From the NCBI GenBank assembly GCA_018692355.1, contig JABHKE010000155.1, forward strand, positions 1-35,429: a DNA stretch of 35,429 nucleotides, given 5' to 3'. Positions 7,804 to 17,300 of this stretch are shown piece by piece (within the stretch, counting starts at the first letter, position 1; each line of letters starts with the position of its first letter). The DNA is from Fidelibacterota bacterium. Its GTDB lineage: Bacteria; Fidelibacterota; Marinisomatia; Marinisomatales; UBA1611. The translations under genes and the position numbers were made by a program. The notes under the pieces were generated by a model. That model was not told where the DNA came from. It worked only from the letters and a program-made list of their open reading frames with translations, and did no database searches.

Positions 7804-9297
7804 TTAATTCATTCGGGGAAATAGTGGTTCGTGGTTTTGCAATTCATTCCCAGGTGTCAAACCGCCCCAATTCAAATTGGTACCTTTCGCATTTAGGACA
7901 TCTAACAAAATAGCAGTTCTATTTGGCATGACCGGAGATAATAATACAGCTCCTATTCGAAGTGCTTCTCCTGCAGTATACAGGACGCGTCCCGCTGCAT
8001 CTTTATCATCCTTTACCAATTTCCAAGGCGCATTGTTTTCCATGTATTTATTCACACTACGGATATATTGCATAATCTCTTCAATGGCTTCATTCAGTCG
8101 CATAGCTTCTATTTTTTCTTTTACAACTTCACCTAATAATTCACCATTCGATTTGATTACTGCTTCTGCCTCAGTGAAATCGCCTGGCTCTGGGATTTTT
8201 CCGCCAAAATTCTTTTTCATAAGAGTGGATACACGGCTTAAGAGATTCCCAAAATCATTGGCTAAATCGCTGTTGTAACGCTGGATAAATGATTCCATGG
8301 TAAAACTGGAATCCTGCCCCAAGACCATTTCTCGCATGAGATAATAACGAACCGGATCTACACCATAATCATCAATCAGATCCATGGGATTGATCACATT
8401 TCCGAGAGACTTACTCATTTTAGATTCACCCATGAGCCACCAGCCGTGTGCAAAAATGGTTTTCGGTAATTCAATTCCTGCAGACATGAGCATTGTGGGC
8501 CAATAAACTGCGTGGGTAGTTAAAATGTCCTTACCAATCAAATGATAAGATGCAGGCCACCACTTATTGAAAGATTCTTCATCTCTACCAAACCCGGGTG
8601 CTGTGATATAATTAATAAGCGCATCGAACCAGACATAGGTTACATAATCTGAATCAAATGGAAGTTCTATTCCCCAGTTCAAGCGAGACTTAGGGCGGGA
8701 AATACAAAGGTCATTTAGAGGTTGACGTAAAAATCCAAGTATTTCATTTTTCCGGTGATCTGGTTGAATGAATTTTGGATTGGATTTTATGTGATCAATA
8801 AGCGCTTGCTGGTATTTGCTCATTTTGAAAAAATAATTTTTCTCTTTTAATTGTTTGATATCCCGGAATTCTCCACTCTCTGCTTCTTTTTCTGTAATGA
8901 ATCGTTCTTCCGAAACAGAATATAATCCTTCATATTCCGCTTCATAAATATCTCCCTTATCCATAACCTGCTGAAGAATATCTCGAACCACTTTTTTATG
9001 TCTCTCTTCAGTGGTGCGAATAAAATCATCGTGGGAAATGTGGAGTTGCTCCCATAACTCTGTAAATCGTGGAGCCATTTCATCGCAATGTTGCTGCGCT
9101 TCAACACCACGTTCTTCAGCCGCCTGTTGGACTTTTTGTCCATGTTCATCTAAACCCGTTAGAAAGAAAGTCTTCTTTTCTGTATTTCGGTGGTATCTAG
9201 CTAAAACATCGGCTAAAATGGTCGTGTAGGCATGACCGATATGAGGCTTATCATTCACATAATAAATGGGAGTTGTTATATAAAATGTGTTGCTCAT
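7804..9297 (-). CDS. metG: Methionyl-tRNA synthetase, short form without zinc cysteines
   Basis: A 497-residue class I aminoacyl-tRNA synthetase. TPIYYVNDKPHIGHAYT holds the HIGH signature (residues about 9-25), and KMSKSLGN the KMSKS loop. FFLTGLDEHGQKVQ and the WFDALINYI region are typical MetRS. The connective-peptide segment that carries CxxC knuckles in zinc-binding MetRS reads YSVSEERF, with no cysteines, so this is a zinc-less form. There is no C-terminal EMAP/tRNA-binding domain, consistent with the short length. The ATG overlaps the holB stop codon (ATGA), so translation is probably coupled. Confidence 0.96.
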   Translation of the reverse strand: MSNTFYITTPIYYVNDKPHIGHAYTTILADVLARYHRNTEKKTFFLTGLDEHGQKVQQAAEERGVEAQQHCDEMAPRFTELWEQLHISHDDFIRTTEERHKKVVRDILQQVMDKGDIYEAEYEGLYSVSEERFITEKEAESGEFRDIKQLKEKNYFFKMSKYQQALIDHIKSNPKFIQPDHRKNEILGFLRQPLNDLCISRPKSRLNWGIELPFDSDYVTYVWFDALINYITAPGFGRDEESFNKWWPASYHLIGKDILTTHAVYWPTMLMSAGIELPKTIFAHGWWLMGESKMSKSLGNVINPMDLIDDYGVDPVRYYLMREMVLGQDSSFTMESFIQRYNSDLANDFGNLLSRVSTLMKKNFGGKIPEPGDFTEAEAVIKSNGELLGEVVKEKIEAMRLNEAIEEIMQYIRSVNKYMENNAPWKLVKDDKDAAGRVLYTAGEALRIGAVLLSPVMPNRTAILLDVLNAKGTNLNWGGLTPGNELQNHEPLFPRMN

Positions 9298-10427
9298 GGG
9301 TTCAAATGTCTCTGAATTCGCAATAAAAGGTTTGTCAAAATTAGTGGCATGTATAGATTCATTGGAATGGATAAGATGGCATCTTCCAACTCAAAAGTAA
9401 TAGCTGAAAAATCTGCATTCGGATTTGTTGAGATCAATCGTTTCATCCCCGGTTTAAATGATGTTTCATGCAAAATATCATCAACACGTCTTGCCAAACG
9501 ATTTGCCGATCGAAACCAGATTTTCAGCATCATAAAATGGAATGAAAGTGTGGCATAATCCTGGCGAGCTAATCTTGAATAAGTTTGGGTGAATTTTCGC
9601 CAATGATCCGGGTTATCATTTGTGATCATTTTTACTAGTCCATTCACCAATTTCAAAAGATCACCAATAGGTTGAGCAATAAGGAACCGAGCTTGATGAA
9701 TATTACCTTGACTTAGTCCAGCCAGTAATTGGATTTCCGAATCTTTCACCATTTTCATTTGGAGCCAATCCTGAATAAATATGTCATTCAACCTAGGGAT
9801 TCCAACACGCTGGCATCTTGATAAGATTGTAGGAAGCAATAATTCAACATGGTCAGTTACCAGAATTAATGTTGTATTCTCCGGCGGCTCTTCCAGGATC
9901 TTTAAAAGTGCATTAGCAGCTTCACCCATTCCCACAGATAATAAATGAGCATCAAAGATGAGAACAATTTTTCGTCCGCTTGGTTCACTTTTCAAATACA
10001 GGGTTTTCCTTAATTCTCGAATAGATTGAATTAAAATTCGGCTAGATTTAGGAATTTTAATTTTATGAAAATGATCTTCTGCTTTTTTTGCAATGGCTTC
10101 CGTGACCAATTCCATATCCCCTTTACCTATTGTAGAGGATGTACCAGGCCCGTCGTCTTTTTTCTTTCTCACGGCGGGAAGTGGGAAAATGAGTTTCAGT
10201 TTTTCATGCTGTAATTGACGAAATCGTTGACAGGAAGGACAGGTATCGCAGGGCTTTTTTGAAGAAGTTTCACAGTTCAGTAATTGAGCAAATCGGATTG
10301 CCAGACTTTCTTTTCCACACCCCACCGGTCCTGAAAATAAATAGGCACCTCCAACTTGCTTTGATATCCTAATTTGAGATAACCGCTCCCAAACCCGAGG
10401 TTGAGCAGAAAAAATATCAAGGTTCAT
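9294..10427 (-). CDS. holB: DNA polymerase III delta' subunit
   Basis: A clamp-loader AAA+ protein. It has a Walker A-like GPVGCGKES, the zinc-binding cysteines CDTCPSC preceded by another Cys, then LLKILEEPPENT and ILSRCQRV, the sensor/SRC motif of delta' and gamma/tau subunits. Delta' helps load the sliding clamp on DNA. The ORF track starts six codons earlier (10445). I prefer the ATG at 10427, because it forms a TAATG overlap with the upstream envC-like stop, the junction type used at several other sites here, and gives the natural start MNLDIFSAQP. The 3' end overlaps metG by 4 bp. The weakly conserved C-terminal third is normal for this subunit. Confidence 0.93.
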   Translation of the reverse strand: MNLDIFSAQPRVWERLSQIRISKQVGGAYLFSGPVGCGKESLAIRFAQLLNCETSSKKPCDTCPSCQRFRQLQHEKLKLIFPLPAVRKKKDDGPGTSSTIGKGDMELVTEAIAKKAEDHFHKIKIPKSSRILIQSIRELRKTLYLKSEPSGRKIVLIFDAHLLSVGMGEAANALLKILEEPPENTTLILVTDHVELLLPTILSRCQRVGIPRLNDIFIQDWLQMKMVKDSEIQLLAGLSQGNIHQARFLIAQPIGDLLKLVNGLVKMITNDNPDHWRKFTQTYSRLARQDYATLSFHFMMLKIWFRSANRLARRVDDILHETSFKPGMKRLISTNPNADFSAITFELEDAILSIPMNLYMPLILTNLLLRIQRHLNP

Positions 10428-11623
10428 TATTTCTTGGTAAGCCATTTTTCCGGATCCAGCTTTTGCCCTTTACCCCAAATCTCAAAATGAAGTTTTGATC
10501 CATTAATAGAGCCGGAATCTCCCATATAAGCAATCACATCCCCATTGCGGACCTCACCGTCCACATTGGTTTGAATATTGGTAACATGGCTATAAACGGT
10601 ATAAAACCCACCACCGTGATCAATAATAATGGTTGTGCCGTAACCGCGAATATAGGTGATAGTGGTTACAACACCTCCCATAATAGATCGGATTGCAGAC
10701 CCGGGCTGGCCTTTAATATCGATCCCGGGATTTTCTGTTGTTGTTTTGAGTTTGGGATTCCATTGGCGCCCAAACTTGGCAATGATTCTTCCATTTGCTG
10801 GCCAAGGTAATCCACCTTTTAAGGCACTAAATGATTTTGTTTTAAGTGCAGCTTGCTGTTGACGGATTCGCTCTTCCCTATCAAACCGGGCTTTATCTTC
10901 TAATACTTGTTTAATAATATTTTCTAACTGATTAATTCCGGTTTCTTTTTCTCCCAGATAATTAGAAAGTGCTTTCTTATCTGTGCGAATTCTATTCAAT
11001 TCTTTTTCTCGGTTAATCCGCATATTGCGATAAGAACTCATCTGTTTTTCTTTATCTTTTTTCAAGATCAGGTTTTCCCGCAAAGAAGCTTCTAATTCTA
11101 ATTTTTGTTGACTTATTTCAATGAGAAGTTTTTCAATTTGTTTTGTCAACTTCTTTTCAATATCAGAGATAATTTTCAAATAATGTGTTCGATACATAGC
11201 TTGTCGCCACGTGGTAGATGAAAACACTTTTTCAAGATGAGTGAGTCTGCCTTTTAAATAGGAATTCACCACTCGCTGTTCATACCGAACACGGAGTATT
11301 TCCAACTCATTCTCATTTCTCAGAAGATCTTCCTTTAATTGCATAATGCGACTGCGTGTTTTTTGCTCTTCTTTTTTCAAGGATTGAATTAATCTGGATG
11401 TGAGGGCTAACTCCTCATCCAAGGATGTGATTCGGTAAGAAGCGGATTTTTCCTTTGACTCAGCCTTTTTGATTTTAGAACGTAATTGCTCGATCTCTTC
11501 CTTTAAACCGTTGATCGCTTTATTCTGGTACCGCAACTCATTATCATAATCTCGTTGGTCTGTTTGAGCAAAAACAAACGATATGAGAAACAGATGAAAA
11601 AGTATTTTAATTATAAATTTCAC
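10427..11623 (-). CDS. EnvC-like murein hydrolase activator (coiled coil + degenerate LytM/M23)
   Basis: A 398-residue exported protein starting with GTG at 11623. A signal peptide ends in FVFA with Gln at the mature N terminus. Residues about 20-250 form a long Lys/Glu-rich coiled coil, and about 270-398 a LytM/M23 domain ending KLHFEIWGKGQKLDPEKWL. In active M23 peptidases the zinc ligands are His and Asp of HxGxD and the second His of HxH. Here they read NPGID and KLH, so the first His of each motif is replaced. As in EnvC, the domain probably activates septal amidases rather than cleaving peptidoglycan itself. No ftsEX genes lie nearby; it heads the holB-metG run. An active peptidase is less likely. 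Confidence 0.85.
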   Translation of the reverse strand: MKFIIKILFHLFLISFVFAQTDQRDYDNELRYQNKAINGLKEEIEQLRSKIKKAESKEKSASYRITSLDEELALTSRLIQSLKKEEQKTRSRIMQLKEDLLRNENELEILRVRYEQRVVNSYLKGRLTHLEKVFSSTTWRQAMYRTHYLKIISDIEKKLTKQIEKLLIEISQQKLELEASLRENLILKKDKEKQMSSYRNMRINREKELNRIRTDKKALSNYLGEKETGINQLENIIKQVLEDKARFDREERIRQQQAALKTKSFSALKGGLPWPANGRIIAKFGRQWNPKLKTTTENPGIDIKGQPGSAIRSIMGGVVTTITYIRGYGTTIIIDHGGGFYTVYSHVTNIQTNVDGEVRNGDVIAYMGDSGSINGSKLHFEIWGKGQKLDPEKWLTKK

Positions 11624-11681
11624 AGCCTGAAAAATACCGGGATTTTATTTCTTTCAATAGAACAGAATTTTGTTTTACAAG

Positions 11682-13565
11682 TTATAATTCTTCAATTTTA
11701 AAAAGTTGATAATAATGGAAAGAAAGCTGAAGAGATTTCTGATTAACAAAATATATCCATAATTGTTCTTCAGGATTTGAGCCATTACTACCGATGATTT
11801 TTTCATGAGGTTCCCCCAATAATGCCTGTACCTGTGGGATCGTTTGTCCAATTTTGAGTTTCTCTGACCTGGCAATGGCTTGCTTCGTTCGAGCTAAATT
11901 CATTTTCTGTTCGATCAAGATACGTGTATTATAGTCTGATAACGTTTTTAACTTCTGATTAAGATCCAATAATAACTGTTCATTTCTTTTTCCAATACCC
12001 CCGGAAAGCTCTCGTGCAAATTCCAGGGAATAGATTGCCAATTGGATCTCTTCAAATTCATCTGCTTCTGTAGCCAATTTTGCCATTTGGATCCCCGCGC
12101 GATATTGCAGCGATTTCACTTCATAAATAAGGTCGGGATTCATCTCTAAAGCATTTGCATATTTTCCCATAGCCTTTCCAATAAATCCTGCATTTTGATA
12201 TTTTTTCCCTTCGCCCAATACAACCCAAGATTTAAATCGCCGAAGTTCTTTTTTACCGTGAATTGAAAATTCTGCTACATGTTTAACAAGATTATAGGCT
12301 TCATCATATTTGAATTCTTTTAGCATATTTTCCGCTGCTAACATCCATAATAAAGCAATTTGATCGATCCTTCGATCTAGGGTATTCATTATTAATGTAT
12401 CATTTTTTACAAGAGATTTTGCATACATATATTTATCTAATGCTTTTTGTGTTTTATTCTTTTTATCCAGCATGACTCCTTCATCCATAATGGTATAGGG
12501 TATTTTATATTCACAGTCAGCTATATATTCTTCTGCGCGGTGACGGTTCGCATGGGTTGGGTAGTCCGATAAAAATTGCATAAAGTTTTTTCTTGCATGG
12601 ACATAATCCTTTCGGTAGTAGAGTTTTTTTGCTTTATCTCCAATCGTTTTATTACCACCGTAAAATGCCGATAGTGTTAAGTACAATCCATAATTTGAAA
12701 GATCAAATCGGTTGATAGGGGTTTTATCATCGGGATCCCAAATAGTGTGGAGGCCGGAGTTTTTCTTAGTGGATCCAATCTTGGTATAAGAATATCGGAA
12801 ATCCAACCCAACCGTAAATCTGTTCTCTTTACCAGGATCCAAAATAAATCGAATGCCGGCCCCATACGCTGCTGATGTTCCGGAACCCGTTAGTGTTTCG
12901 TCCCACTGTTCATGGTCTGCAGTATAAAAAAGAGCAGATGCCAATCCATAGGAATACCGAAAGTTAATAAACCAGTTATTGAAAGGCTGATATTGGAAAT
13001 GGGTCGTGAGCATGTATTCATCTATCTTGGGAGAAAAATGAACTGTATCGCCCCAATTAACATTTGTTTGGCTCCATTCTTTGTACGGCACTTCCGCACC
13101 ATATAAAGTTTTGCTGGTACGGTAGGTGAGCCCTGTCATAACATTCATCCAACTTGAGCCTACGAGGTAATGGGGAATATTGATCAAGCCCACATCCACT
13201 TCCATGGATGACGCCCACAAATTGGAAAACTCCTGAACGATGTATTGTTCAGGATCCATGGTTTTATCATATTTGATCTTATCTGGATCATCTTTGGCGG
13301 AATTTTCACCCAAATTTGACGCACTACCGGATGTTTTACCATTAAATCCAATCCCATAATGTATTTCGACCGGGATCATATTAACCGGTGCAGCAAATTC
13401 TCTTGCATGAAACCATTTATCGAACCAGGCCCCTTCCTCATAAGCGGATTCAGTATCAAATTTGATTAGCCCAAATAGAAAGGTTTTTGGTTTCTTTTCT
13501 TCCTCTATTTGACCGCACAATCCTGATAAGATGAGTATAAAAAGGGCGTGGCGTGTTTTTTTCAT
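11682..13565 (-). CDS. Exported TPR protein with beta-rich N-terminal region and BamE/SmpA-like C-terminal domain
   Basis: About 627 residues from the ATG at 13565; the track adds three codons (MLI) at 13574, but MKKTRHALF is a better signal-peptide start. Cleavage is likely at LCG before Gln. Residues about 40-310 are rich in aromatic and Gly residues, with alternating patterns suggestive of an outer-membrane beta-barrel or porin-like domain. Residues about 315-530 look like TPR helices (one repeat reads DYPTHANRHRAEEYIADC). The last 70 residues (LKIGQTIPQVQALLGEPHEK, then WIYF) have the hallmark of the SmpA/OmlA/BamE fold. I do not recognise a named family for the whole protein. A role in outer-membrane biogenesis or scaffolding is inference from the parts. 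It is 58 bp upstream of the envC-like gene on the same strand and divergent from the DUF4159 gene. Confidence 0.65.
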   Translation of the reverse strand: MKKTRHALFILILSGLCGQIEEEKKPKTFLFGLIKFDTESAYEEGAWFDKWFHAREFAAPVNMIPVEIHYGIGFNGKTSGSASNLGENSAKDDPDKIKYDKTMDPEQYIVQEFSNLWASSMEVDVGLINIPHYLVGSSWMNVMTGLTYRTSKTLYGAEVPYKEWSQTNVNWGDTVHFSPKIDEYMLTTHFQYQPFNNWFINFRYSYGLASALFYTADHEQWDETLTGSGTSAAYGAGIRFILDPGKENRFTVGLDFRYSYTKIGSTKKNSGLHTIWDPDDKTPINRFDLSNYGLYLTLSAFYGGNKTIGDKAKKLYYRKDYVHARKNFMQFLSDYPTHANRHRAEEYIADCEYKIPYTIMDEGVMLDKKNKTQKALDKYMYAKSLVKNDTLIMNTLDRRIDQIALLWMLAAENMLKEFKYDEAYNLVKHVAEFSIHGKKELRRFKSWVVLGEGKKYQNAGFIGKAMGKYANALEMNPDLIYEVKSLQYRAGIQMAKLATEADEFEEIQLAIYSLEFARELSGGIGKRNEQLLLDLNQKLKTLSDYNTRILIEQKMNLARTKQAIARSEKLKIGQTIPQVQALLGEPHEKIIGSNGSNPEEQLWIYFVNQKSLQLSFHYYQLFKIEEL

Positions 13566-13649
13566 GATTAACATGTGATGTTAAAATTCCATGATTCCGA
13601 TGATTTTTACAAGAAGAGACTATTAAAAATCAAGTTAACTTTCCCATCC

Positions 13650-13657
13650 TAATTTTG
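13650..13657 (+). promoter_or_regulatory. Candidate Bacteroidetes-type -7 element (TAATTTTG)
   Basis: TAATTTTG matches the Bacteroidetes consensus TAnnTTTG in the divergent gap before the DUF4159 operon. A TTG at the expected upstream distance is not evident, so support is partial. If used, transcription would begin about at the first ATG (13665), favouring the second ATG (13692) as translation start. Confidence 0.35.
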
Positions 13658-13691
13658 GGAACAAATGAATCAATTATCGCATTGTTTTTAT

Positions 13692-14336
13692 ATGGTTAAA
13701 AAAACCACTTTATACTTCGTTATGCTGGGCATGATATCGGCCCAATCTTTTTCCATTGCCCGTATCCATTACAGCGGCGGTGGCGATTGGTATAGCGATC
13801 CCAGCAGTTTACCCAATTTATTAAATTACCTGAATTTGAATACACCCATGTCTGCATATGATGAAGAATTTCGTATTAAACTCACTGATGATGATGCAAA
13901 TCAATATCCTTATCTTTACATGACAGGACATGGCAATATCCGTTTTACAGATGATGAAATAATTGCATTGCGATCTATATTAATGAATGGAGGATTCCTT
14001 CATGCAGATGATAATTATGGTATGGACGATTCATTTCGACGGGAAATGAAACGTGTTTTTCCAAATAAAGACCTTGTTACTCTGCCACATGACCATCCCC
14101 TTTTCTCTTCATATTTCAAAATGTCGAATGGGCTCCCCAAAGTACATGAGCATGATAATCACCCGCCGCAGGCATTGGCATTATTCGAAGATAAACGAAT
14201 GATCTTAGTGTATACTTTTGAATCAGATCTAGGCGATGGGTGGGAAGATGCAAGCGTTCACCAAGATCCATTCCCTATCCGTGAAGCTGCATTGAAAATG
14301 GGAGTGAATATTATCTATTTTGCCCTAACTCAATAA
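13692..14336 (+). CDS. DUF4159 domain protein, exported
   Basis: About 214 residues from the ATG at 13692; the track begins nine codons earlier at 13665. I prefer the shorter start because MVKKTTLYF makes a compact signal peptide ending ISA before Gln and because of the -7 element. The mature part is a single DUF4159 domain: YLYMTGHGNIRFTDDEI, NGGFLHADDNYGMD, and DLGDGWED near the end. This domain has a flavodoxin/class I amidotransferase-like (ThuA-like) fold and is usually found in operons with DUF4175 and, elsewhere, MoxR/DUF58/Bat proteins. No catalytic triad is obvious. It heads a five-gene set; its TAA overlaps the next ATG (TAATG). Biochemical function unknown. Confidence 0.8.
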   Translation: MVKKTTLYFVMLGMISAQSFSIARIHYSGGGDWYSDPSSLPNLLNYLNLNTPMSAYDEEFRIKLTDDDANQYPYLYMTGHGNIRFTDDEIIALRSILMNGGFLHADDNYGMDDSFRREMKRVFPNKDLVTLPHDHPLFSSYFKMSNGLPKVHEHDNHPPQALALFEDKRMILVYTFESDLGDGWEDASVHQDPFPIREAALKMGVNIIYFALTQ

Positions 14337-17300
14337 TGCAAATCAAAAAACATATTCAAAATGCAAGGTCAATTCGATTTTGGCAGGATGTGATCTTAAG
14401 CTTATTATGGATAGGAATTATTGGTTCATTATTATTTTTGATCGGGATTGAACTGGAAACAGTTTTTTACTTTCTTCCTGTAATTAAGGTCAAAATTCTT
14501 ATTCTCATTTGTGCATTACTCAGTGGGTATTTATTCTTTTGGTTAATCCAGTATTTTAGAGCAGAATCCGATCAAATTGATTCATATAAAATTGAAACAT
14601 TAGCCCTTCAACTGGGCCGAGCCGCCTTCCCTGAAAAACAGGATACGATCCTGAATGCATTGCAATTGGAATCGAGTTCCGTAAAAAATGAATCGGAAGA
14701 TTTAGCAAAATCTTATATAAATAAAATATCAAAAAAGCTAAAAAACCTTAATTACAACTCACTTTTAAAAGATGAGAAATTAGATTCATTGAAAAAGGGC
14801 TTACTGGGTACTTGGATCTTATTGATTCTTATATTTAGTATGAATTATCAAGAAACCGGTGATGCATTTTACCGATGGTCGACTCCCACGATTAAATTCC
14901 AAGCACCAAAACCATTTTCTCTCTCAAGTATTTCCGGAGATATTCACATTTTAGGCGGAGAAAAAGCTGAAATTAAAATCCTGGCAAATGGGGGGAAACC
15001 AGATACAGTTTCACTACAATTGACACCTAGCCAAACATCGACCCAGAAAAGAGATTCATTGACGTTAACCTTTTTAACAGTGCTGGATACCATGGGAAAT
15101 TATCGCTTTGAATTGCCGGAACTATTTCAAGATTATTCCTACAGAGCGGTAGTTAATGCTGAATTTTTTTGGGAAGCGTGGAGGCAGGTTGCATCTGTGC
15201 CAGACACCATATTTGTTACCGATAGACCTTTTTTTGAATCATTCCTCATTACAGTTGTTCCACCCAAATACAGTGGCTTAAGTGCGGAGTCACAGGAAGG
15301 AAACGTTGCGGTAGTTCAGGGCCTAAAAGGATCTATAGCGCAAATCTATCTTTCATCCAATCGGATATTGGAATCAGCCTGGCTTATTATCAATGGAGAA
15401 CGAATAAATCTTGCTTCCACCCATCGATCTGCCTCCGGTTATTTTACCATGATAGATGAAGGTGAATTCACAGTGAATCTTGTAGATCAACGTGGGATTA
15501 CAAATCGGGATCCGGTACCCTATACTATAGAAATAATTCCAGATCACGACCCAAGTCTTTTTGTGATTAAGCCACCACCCATGATTGAATTAGGGAGCGA
15601 CCAGACCATTCCCATTCATCTTGAAATAGAAGATGATTATGGTTTTACCAATCTCCAAGTTGCTTACGAGGTGCGACGACCAATGTATCTCAAAGCTGAT
15701 CCTTATGTAGCTATGCTCACTCTAAATGATTTGAACCCTGATACAGTTGTCCAAACGATCCATAACTTATGGGACTTAGTTGATATGCTCCTTATGCCAG
15801 AAGATGAGGTACATTTCCATTTTGAACTCACGGATAATGATATTATCTCCGGTCCGAAAAAAACAGTGTCTTCCACTTTCATTGCTCGTGTACCATCACT
15901 AGCCGATCTTTATGAAACAGCTGAAAACACGGAATCGGATTTCATGGAAGAAATAACAACCGGGACAGAAAATTTTCAGGAGTTGAAAGAATTGTTTGAA
16001 ACATTGGAACTAGAAGCCCTAAAAACTAAAGACCTAGATTGGAATCAACAGCAATCTGTAAAAAATGCCATTGAAAAGACAAAAGAACAATTTGCTAATA
16101 TGGAAAAAATGGCTGAAACCATTGAATCCATCACCGAACAGGCAGATAAACATGACCTCTTTTCACCTGACCTCTTAGATAAATTCAAGGAGTTGTCGGA
16201 CTTGGTCCGCGATGTAATCCCGGAAGATATGCTTACCAATATGGATAATCTTCAGGAATCACTTGAAAATATGGATATGAAACAACTCCAGAATACGCTG
16301 AACGATCTTGCGGAAAATATAAATCAAATTGAGCAAGACCTGGATAGGTATTTGGAAATTTTCAAACGACTGCAAGCTGAGCAAAAAATGGATGAACTCC
16401 AAACTCGCATGGAACAACTTTTTGACCAACAACAATCACTAGACCAGGAAATCAACCAAACCAACGAACAGACAGACAAATCCACATTAAAAAGACTAGA
16501 GCAGGAAGAAAAAAGGAATTTGGAAGAATTCGAAAACCTTAAATCTCTTATGGAAGAGGCATCTGAACTGGTGGAAGATTATAGTCAAAAAACATCCGAT
16601 GATTTATCCGAACTGGCGGAATCTCCTTTGACGGAGCAAACTAAATCTTCGCTTATGGAAACGATGAATAGTTTATCACAACAAAATTTGCAACAGTCTC
16701 AAAATAGCAGTGAGCAATCTCTGGATAATATGCAAATGATGATGCAGGAATTGATGCAGATGCAACAGCAGTTCCAACAAGAAACAGTGGCAGAAATGAC
16801 AGAAAAATTCCAAGCATTAATGCAGGATATGCTCTATCTATCTTCGCAGGAAGAGCAATTGCGATCGGAGGTCAAATCCGCATCAAGGAATTCACCGCGT
16901 CTTCGTGAAATGGCGGCAAGACAACAAGTCCTGCAAGACCAACTACAATCCATAATGAATCAAATGATGGATCTCTCTAAGGAAACATTTGCCATCACGC
17001 CCGAGATAGGACGAAGTGTTGGAAAGGCAAATGCGGGAATGCAAGAAGCAAAAAATAAATTGACAGATCGGAACGTGAGTCAAGCCGGAGAAAATCAAAA
17101 TATGGCTATGGAAGGGTTGAATGAAGCTGCGTTGGGACTGTTTAACAGCATGCAAAGTATGCAGCAATCTGGATCTGCAAGTGGATATTCACAATTTTTG
17201 AAAATGATGCAGCAAATGGCCGGTCAACAACAGGGATTGAATCAACAAGGAATGCAATTAAGTATGGGACAAATGGCTGCGGCAGCCCAACAACAAATGA

